Assembly (NCBI RefSeq): GCF_900142725.1
Contig: NZ_FRBW01000001.1
Coordinates: 1,488,001 to 1,552,000, forward strand
Direction of reading: 5' to 3'
From: Roseibium suaedae
GTDB lineage: Bacteria > Pseudomonadota > Alphaproteobacteria > Rhizobiales > Stappiaceae
DNA: 64,000 nt
The notes under the pieces are model-generated. The model saw nothing but the letters and a program-made list of their open reading frames with translations. It was not told where the DNA came from and made no database searches. Below, in pieces: positions 59,258 through 64,000 of the stretch. A program made the translations under genes and the position numbers. Within the stretch, counting starts at the first letter, position 1. Each line of letters begins with the position of its first letter.

Positions 59258-59727
59258 TGCAGTGCTCCATTTTCGGAGCGTTCTTCTCAGTTGGAGAGGG
59301 CATCGGCCCATTAAGACCGAAGCGCACAGGTGACCTGATTGGTGCCCCTGACTATCGAGGCGCAGTTCGGCTTTACGCATTCCCTCCTACTGCCACGCCC
59401 CCACAGCGCCGAACCTCACTGACCGCTTGCCATTACTGGGCGGAGTGTTTTCGCGGCAGGAGATCGATTGGGAAGATGCGCTTCAGCCAGAGTGATGGCG
59501 TAGCCAAATGAATGGGGAAGGTATGCGCAGTGCCTGGTTGCGGTTGAACGTTGATGGTCGCAACTCCTGGCCAAATCTGCAGCAACAGCGCCTCCCGTTT
59601 CTTATTCATTCAGTGGCTGTCACTCGCAATGAGATAAAGGGCTCAATAATTCTATTTATTGGTGTTTAATCAAAATCAATGTACCTTAAGGTGTGGATTT
59701 CGCAACTGTGGGAGGGAAGTTATCGTG
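59258..59727. other. Intergenic region, no gene seen
   Basis: A 470-bp gap between divergently read small genes. Frames here lack ribosome sites and protein-like composition. It must hold promoters for both directions. No repeat or RNA gene was found. Confidence 0.4.
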
Positions 59728-59979
59728 ATGACACCGGGGTATCTGTCGTTTCAGATTTTCGCGATGGAGGTTTTCAGGAAGGATCCGGACCTTTTCCATC
59801 GGAGCATGGAGACCGCGAGCGCCCATCTTGAAGCCGCCAAAAGAGAGGCCCCTGGCCCTGAGGTGACCGCTCAGGAGGAGTGCATCAAGACCATCTACGG
59901 CCTCACTGGGCTTATGAAGCTGTTTGGCAAAGAGGACATTGACGATCTGCCGGAGCTTGATCGCAAATTGATGATCTAA
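59728..59979 (+). CDS. Hypothetical acidic protein (83 aa)
   Basis: Eighty-three residues from ATG 59728 (a GTG lies directly before it), with GGGAGGGAAG upstream. The product begins MTPGYLSFQIFAMEVFRKDP, continues helical (ETASAHLEAAKREAPGPEV) and ends acidic (KEDIDDLPELDRKLMI). Not recognised. It is convergent to the RTX gene. Confidence 0.55.
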   Translation: MTPGYLSFQIFAMEVFRKDPDLFHRSMETASAHLEAAKREAPGPEVTAQEECIKTIYGLTGLMKLFGKEDIDDLPELDRKLMI

Positions 59980-60051
59980 GCCCACAAAGAAAGCAATATT
60001 TCGCTTTCGCGGATTCATCCACTCGGTGCCAACGTATTTTCTCATGGCAAA

Positions 60052-60077
60052 GCCCCAAAGAAACAAGTCTTTGGGGC
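60052..60077 (-). terminator. Intrinsic terminator of the RTX gene
   Basis: On the minus strand GCCCCAAAGA and TCTTTGGGGC form a 10-bp stem with a six-base loop, 14 bases after the RTX stop codon, followed by TTTG. It may also serve the convergent small gene. Confidence 0.75.
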
Positions 60078-60090
60078 CATCAGTTTTATT

Positions 60091-63000
60091 TCAAATGAAA
60101 CGGAAGTCGTCTTGATGCAGATCTGAAATATCTACATTCTGCAGAAGAATTGACGTGTCCGCATTCAAATGAATTGTGGTGCTGCTACCATTATCGACCG
60201 CTGCAGCGATGACGTTCTGGAAATTGGAGAATATCCCACCTTCAAACTCGATCACGTCTTCGCTTCCCGACCCAGCCGTAAAGTCGCGAATAACGTCGTG
60301 ACCTGAATTGGCGTTGAAGACAAAAGTGTCGTCGCCTGCTCCGCCATTTATTAAGTCATTGGCATCAAGGCCGACGATCTTGTCTGCGCCTGCAGTCCCC
60401 TTCAACTCTGCGCGGCCATCTGCGACAACATTGATCGAACTAAGTGAAGTACCATCAGCAAATACAAAGTGTTCCACGTCAAGTGCTTGGTTTGCGATGT
60501 GAAGCTCACCGTTGTTCCAAGCGAGATCCAGTGCCTTTCCACGCGGGTCCGATGCTCCATAGTCATGATAGCCTATGGTCAGATCTTTGAGGCTTAGGTC
60601 CTTGAACCGGACCGTGTCAGTTCCCGCTGCAGTTGCTTCGATGAGCATGGTGGAGCCGCTATTCTTGCCGATAAGGTAGGTGTCATCACCTCCATTTCCT
60701 CGAACGTGCTGCCAGCTTCCATTTCCAGCGCCCGCGTCGATCACATCGTTTCCGGCTCCGCCTGTGATGATGTCATCAAGGGCAGACCCGGTGATGACAT
60801 CATTTCCAGATGTTCCAACCAACTCCAGGCGGCCGTCAGTTGTCACCTTGATTGAATCAAGCTTTGTGCCGTCAGCAAATTCAAAGTGCTCCACGTCGAG
60901 AGCTTGGTTTGCGATGTGAAGCTCCCCGTTGTTCCAAGCGAGGTCCAGCGCCTTTCCACGTGGGTCCGATGCTCCATAGTCATGATAGCCGATAGTCAGA
61001 TCTTTGAGGCTTAGGTCCTTGAAACGGACCGTGTCAGTTCCCGCTGCAGTTGCTTCGATGAGCATGGTGGAGCCGCTATTTTTGCCGATAAGGTAGGTGT
61101 CATCACCCCCATTTCCTCGAACGTGCTGCCAGCTTCCATTTCCAGCGCCTGCGTCGATCACATCGTTTCCGGCTCCGCCTGTGATGATGTCATCAAGGGC
61201 AGACCCGGTGATGACATCATTTCCAGATGTTCCAACCAACTCCAGGCGGCCGTCAGTTGTCACTTTGATGGATTTGATGGAGGTGCCATCAGCAAACTCA
61301 AAGCGTTCGATATCGAGCGCCTGGTTTGCGATGTGAAGCTCACCGTTGTTCCAAGCGAGATCCAGTGCCTTTCCACGCGGATCAGACGCACCATAGTCAT
61401 GAAACCCAATAGAGAGGTCCTTGAGGTTTAGATCCTTGAAGCGGACGGTGTCGGTTCCCGCTGCAGTTGCTTCGATAAGCATGGTGGAGCCACCGTTCTT
61501 GCCGATAAGGTAGGTGTCATCGCCACCGTCGCCGCGAACATGCTGCCAGCTTCCATTTCCAGCGCCCGCGTCGATGAGATCGTTTCCAGCGCCTCCATTT
61601 ATGATGTCATCGAGGACAGAGCCGGTGATGGCGTCATTTCCAGATGTTCCAACCAACTCCAGGCGGCCGTCAGTTGTCAGTTTGATGGATTTGATTGAGG
61701 TGCCATCAGCAAATTCAAAGCGTTCGATATCGAGCGCCTGGTTTGCGATGTGGAGCTCACCGTTGCTCCACGCGAGATCCAGTGCCTTCCCGCGCGGATC
61801 AGACGCACCGTAGTCATGAAACCCGATAGAGAGGTCCTTGAGGTTTAGATCCTTGAAGCGGACCGTATCGGTTCCCGCCCCAGCAGCTTCGATGAGCATG
61901 GTGGAGCCACTGTTCTTGCCGATAAGGTAGGTGTCATCGCCACCGTCGCCACGAACGTGCTGCCAACTTCCATTGCCAGCGCCCGCGTCGATGAGATCGT
62001 TTCCGGCTCCAGCCGTTATAATTTCATCATTCCCGGAACCTGTGATGATGTCATCATCTGCTGTTCCTATGAGCTCAATTCTCCCATCGGTTCGCAGCTT
62101 GATCGATTTTACAGTCGTTCCATCTGCGAACTGAAAGCGCTCTATATCGATCGCTTCGTTGGCTACGTGAATTGAGCCGGTCTGATCTCCGTCTTCCCAA
62201 GATAGCTCGAGAGCATTTCCACGAGGATCAGAGGTGCCATAGTCATGGTGAGCGAAGTTGAAGCTACCGAGATCGAGGTCTTTGAAACGTATGGTGTCAG
62301 TGCCTGCGTCTGCGGCCTCAAAGACAAAAGTTGAGCCGCTGTTTCTTCCGATGAGGAATGTGTCATCGCCTCCATCGCCACGAACATGCTGCCAGCTCTC
62401 TCCAGTGCCAGCGCCCGCGTCAATAGTGTCGTTACCAGCCCCGCCATTGATGATGTCATCAAGGTTTGAACCGATAATGATGTCATCAAGGTTCGTTCCA
62501 TTGATGACGCCATTGTCGTCGGTGCCAATGAGTTCAATTCGGCCATCAGAGCGAAGCTTAATTGACTTGACGGCTGTTCCATCTGCAAATTCAAAGCGCT
62601 CGATATGCGCGGCTTCATTCGCGACATATGTGGCTCCGCTGATCTCCCCAGAGCTCCAGGAAACCTTCAGGGCTTTGCCGCGTGGATCAGATATACCATA
62701 GTCGTGATGGGTAAATGTCAGATCTCGAAGACTCAAGTCTTTAAAGGCAACTGTGTCAGTTCCAGCTTCCGCTTCCTCATAGATCAGTGAAGATCCGCTG
62801 TCTTTTCCGACTAGGAAAGTATCGTTGCCGCCATCGCCACGGAGATGCTGGAGGCCTGCGCCTGTGCCCGCACCTGCATCAATGGTGTCATCGCCTGCAC
62901 CGCCATAGATGATGTCATCTGCCGTGGAGCCAATTATGAGATCGTTATCATCCGTGCCAAGCAACTCAACTCTGCCGTCGTCACGCACGTTTATGAAGCC

Positions 63001-64000
63001 CAGCGTCGTCCCGTCTGAAAACTGGAAGCGTTCGATAAACTGTGCGTTGTTCGAAACTTGAAGCTCTCCAGACGGACCTCCGATGTCTCCCCACTTGAAA
63101 GTTAAGACGTAGCCGTTTGCATTGTTGTGATTGACTTTGGATAGCTCGAGGTCGCTAAGCGTGAGATCGTGGAACAGAACAGTATCGTTCCCGCCATCGG
63201 CGGTCTCAGCCTGGTTGTCGATCAGCCCCTTACCGATCTCTCTTCGAATGAGATAAGTGTCATCTCCTGCTTCGCCATACAGATATTGCCAGTCGTCCCC
63301 TTTCCCGGCATCGAGCAAATCATTTCCACTCCCTCCGAACAGCCGGTCGTTGTCCGCACCACCGAGCAGAATGTCATGACCTGCATCCGCATAAATCCAA
63401 TCGGCGCCATTCCCGCCGAGAAGAGAATCGTGACCTTCTCCACCATGAATGATGTCGTTTCCATCTCCTGCATTTATGAAGTCGTTCGCTCCCCCGGCAA
63501 TATTCACTCCTTGAAGGGTTTCGCCATCGGAGCCTCCCATTTGAAATCTGTTGATGTGGCCAATCCAATACTGGTCACCGTTAGAAAAGGTGAGGATTTC
63601 AATCCGTCGATTAAGCGGTATTGGGCTTTCGCCCGTGCCGCCTTGCAAAAGAGACCCTGGATCATAATAGCTAACTGGACCTGACCAGTTACTAACCACA
63701 ATCGAACCTGAAATTGAGGTAGGGCTTTCTTCACCATCGCTAACTTGAATCGTCAGATTGGTGGCAGTTTCGGTGTCACTCTCTGAAACTGGTAGGGCGA
63801 AGCTAAGGTTTTCAATCGAGATGCCGTCGCCAAATGCCAAAACGTCTCCTTTGTTCCCGTGCCCGGTTTCGATAATAGTGTCGTGCCCGTCACCTAGATT
63901 GTAGATATAGGTGTCGTCCCCGCCTGCGCCGTATAGAAGATCGTTCCCCTTGCCGCCAATTAGAAGGTCGCCTGAATCTCTAGCGTCATTTGCTGGATTG
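60091..64000 (-). CDS. Giant RTX (haemolysin-type Ca2+-binding) secreted protein, 5' end outside window
   Basis: The leftward frame is open to the last base, so at least 1300 C-terminal residues of a longer protein are present; the ATG at 63840 is internal. The upstream part shows GG-x-G-x-D RTX repeats (IGGKGNDLLYGAGGDDTYIY, INAGDGNDIIHGGEGHDSLL), and a short cadherin-like beta segment (TATNLTIQVSDGEESPTSIS). From about 62900 down to 60440 it consists of tandem units of 139 residues, each with an RTX nonapeptide stretch, a DDTYLIGKNSGSTMLIE strand region and a haemolysin-related IERFEFADGT motif. The C-terminus (ILLQNVDISDLHQDDFRFI) is a typical type I secretion signal. Role: a secreted calcium-binding adhesin or S-layer-like protein, not an enzyme as far as visible. 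Confidence 0.92.
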   Translation of the reverse strand, partial: NPANDARDSGDLLIGGKGNDLLYGAGGDDTYIYNLGDGHDTIIETGHGNKGDVLAFGDGISIENLSFALPVSESDTETATNLTIQVSDGEESPTSISGSIVVSNWSGPVSYYDPGSLLQGGTGESPIPLNRRIEILTFSNGDQYWIGHINRFQMGGSDGETLQGVNIAGGANDFINAGDGNDIIHGGEGHDSLLGGNGADWIYADAGHDILLGGADNDRLFGGSGNDLLDAGKGDDWQYLYGEAGDDTYLIRREIGKGLIDNQAETADGGNDTVLFHDLTLSDLELSKVNHNNANGYVLTFKWGDIGGPSGELQVSNNAQFIERFQFSDGTTLGFINVRDDGRVELLGTDDNDLIIGSTADDIIYGGAGDDTIDAGAGTGAGLQHLRGDGGNDTFLVGKDSGSSLIYEEAEAGTDTVAFKDLSLRDLTFTHHDYGISDPRGKALKVSWSSGEISGATYVANEAAHIERFEFADGTAVKSIKLRSDGRIELIGTDDNGVINGTNLDDIIIGSNLDDIINGGAGNDTIDAGAGTGESWQHVRGDGGDDTFLIGRNSGSTFVFEAADAGTDTIRFKDLDLGSFNFAHHDYGTSDPRGNALELSWEDGDQTGSIHVANEAIDIERFQFADGTTVKSIKLRTDGRIELIGTADDDIITGSGNDEIITAGAGNDLIDAGAGNGSWQHVRGDGGDDTYLIGKNSGSTMLIEAAGAGTDTVRFKDLNLKDLSIGFHDYGASDPRGKALDLAWSNGELHIANQALDIERFEFADGTSIKSIKLTTDGRLELVGTSGNDAITGSVLDDIINGGAGNDLIDAGAGNGSWQHVRGDGGDDTYLIGKNGGSTMLIEATAAGTDTVRFKDLNLKDLSIGFHDYGASDPRGKALDLAWNNGELHIANQALDIERFEFADGTSIKSIKVTTDGRLELVGTSGNDVITGSALDDIITGGAGNDVIDAGAGNGSWQHVRGNGGDDTYLIGKNSGSTMLIEATAAGTDTVRFKDLSLKDLTIGYHDYGASDPRGKALDLAWNNGELHIANQALDVEHFEFADGTKLDSIKVTTDGRLELVGTSGNDVITGSALDDIITGGAGNDVIDAGAGNGSWQHVRGNGGDDTYLIGKNSGSTMLIEATAAGTDTVRFKDLSLKDLTIGYHDYGASDPRGKALDLAWNNGELHIANQALDVEHFVFADGTSLSSINVVADGRAELKGTAGADKIVGLDANDLINGGAGDDTFVFNANSGHDVIRDFTAGSGSEDVIEFEGGIFSNFQNVIAAAVDNGSSTTIHLNADTSILLQNVDISDLHQDDFRFI
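60440..62880. repeat. Tandem 417-bp repeats inside the RTX gene
   Basis: The coding sequence repeats with a 417-bp period (139 codons). Corresponding points are at about 60680, 61097, 61514 and 61931, and then continue with more divergence (units carrying insertions such as the GESWQH variant) to about 62880. The copies starting near 60680 and 61097 are almost identical over more than 350 bp, which indicates recent duplication or gene conversion; copies further upstream in the gene are progressively more different. Confidence 0.85.

Noticed and set aside
60440-62880. Regular repeats that could suggest a CRISPR array
   Set aside because: Period is 417 bp and fully coding for RTX units; there are no short repeats with unique spacers.

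Overview
The window looks like a chromosomal segment of a marine, GC-rich alphaproteobacterium, most likely a Hyphomicrobiales/Stappiaceae-type organism (Roseibium, Labrenzia or Stappia-like). This is inferred from gene content and codon use (tamA/tamB pair, folD, alphaproteobacterial ferredoxin-NADP reductase, rhizobial-type rkp capsule genes), not from an rRNA or a database match.

Positions 1 to about 12.9 kb carry core genes: the 3' part of a CHASE2-GGDEF-EAL signalling protein, an Ldh2/MDH2-family dehydrogenase, tamB and tamA (outer-membrane assembly), folD and an AGE-family sugar isomerase. From 13 to 37 kb lies a capsular polysaccharide (K-antigen) region: an OPX export lipoprotein, two KpsS/RkpJ-like Kdo-transferase-type proteins, and an rkpH-rkpG-rkpA set (SDR, alpha-oxoamine synthase, 2533-residue iterative PKS/FAS) that in Sinorhizobium is needed for K-antigen production and is thought to make a lipid tail. 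After a housekeeping interruption (YcaQ-like glycosylase, TauE-like exporter, fpr) come nonulosonic-acid genes: a NeuB-like synthase, a KdsC-like phosphatase, a NeuA-like CMP-sugar synthetase, a pyruvyltransferase-like protein, a methyltransferase and a TPR-glycosyltransferase-like protein. Together they suggest a surface polysaccharide containing a nonulosonic acid on a polyketide-derived lipid.

At 38.46 kb an integrative element begins. Its left end is a 48-nt fragment of a tRNA-Val(CAC) 3' half (attL), followed by a tyrosine integrase and a leftward operon of small phage genes, YqaJ exonuclease and ERF annealing protein. A lambda-like control region follows: a CI-type S24 repressor with a YdaS/Cro-like partner, matching 17-bp palindromic operators at both early promoters, a replication protein whose gene contains four 22-bp-phased iterons (probable origin), and a NusG-like antiterminator. 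An AT-rich two-gene cassette (NdpA-like protein plus membrane protein) sits between the two operators. No capsid, terminase or tail gene is visible before the window ends, so this is either a prophage whose late genes lie further right, a satellite, or a remnant carrying cargo.

The most interesting part is 49.9 to 54.7 kb: four tightly overlapping genes encoding (1) an ImmA/IrrE zinc peptidase fused to a macro domain, (2) a P-loop kinase fused to a short PurA/PurZ-like adenylosuccinate synthetase with Asp-to-Ser in the catalytic loop, (3) an ART-like DUF7002-type protein resembling DarT-family toxins, and (4) an M48-like zinc peptidase. I do not know a described system with this composition; it is a strong candidate for a new nucleotide/ADP-ribose-based conflict system. 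Next to it, convergent with this operon, is a large membrane protein with a PD-(D/E)XK nuclease-like core. The right end holds small hypothetical and lipoprotein genes and the C-terminal part of a giant RTX protein built of near-identical 139-residue repeats, which runs off the window.
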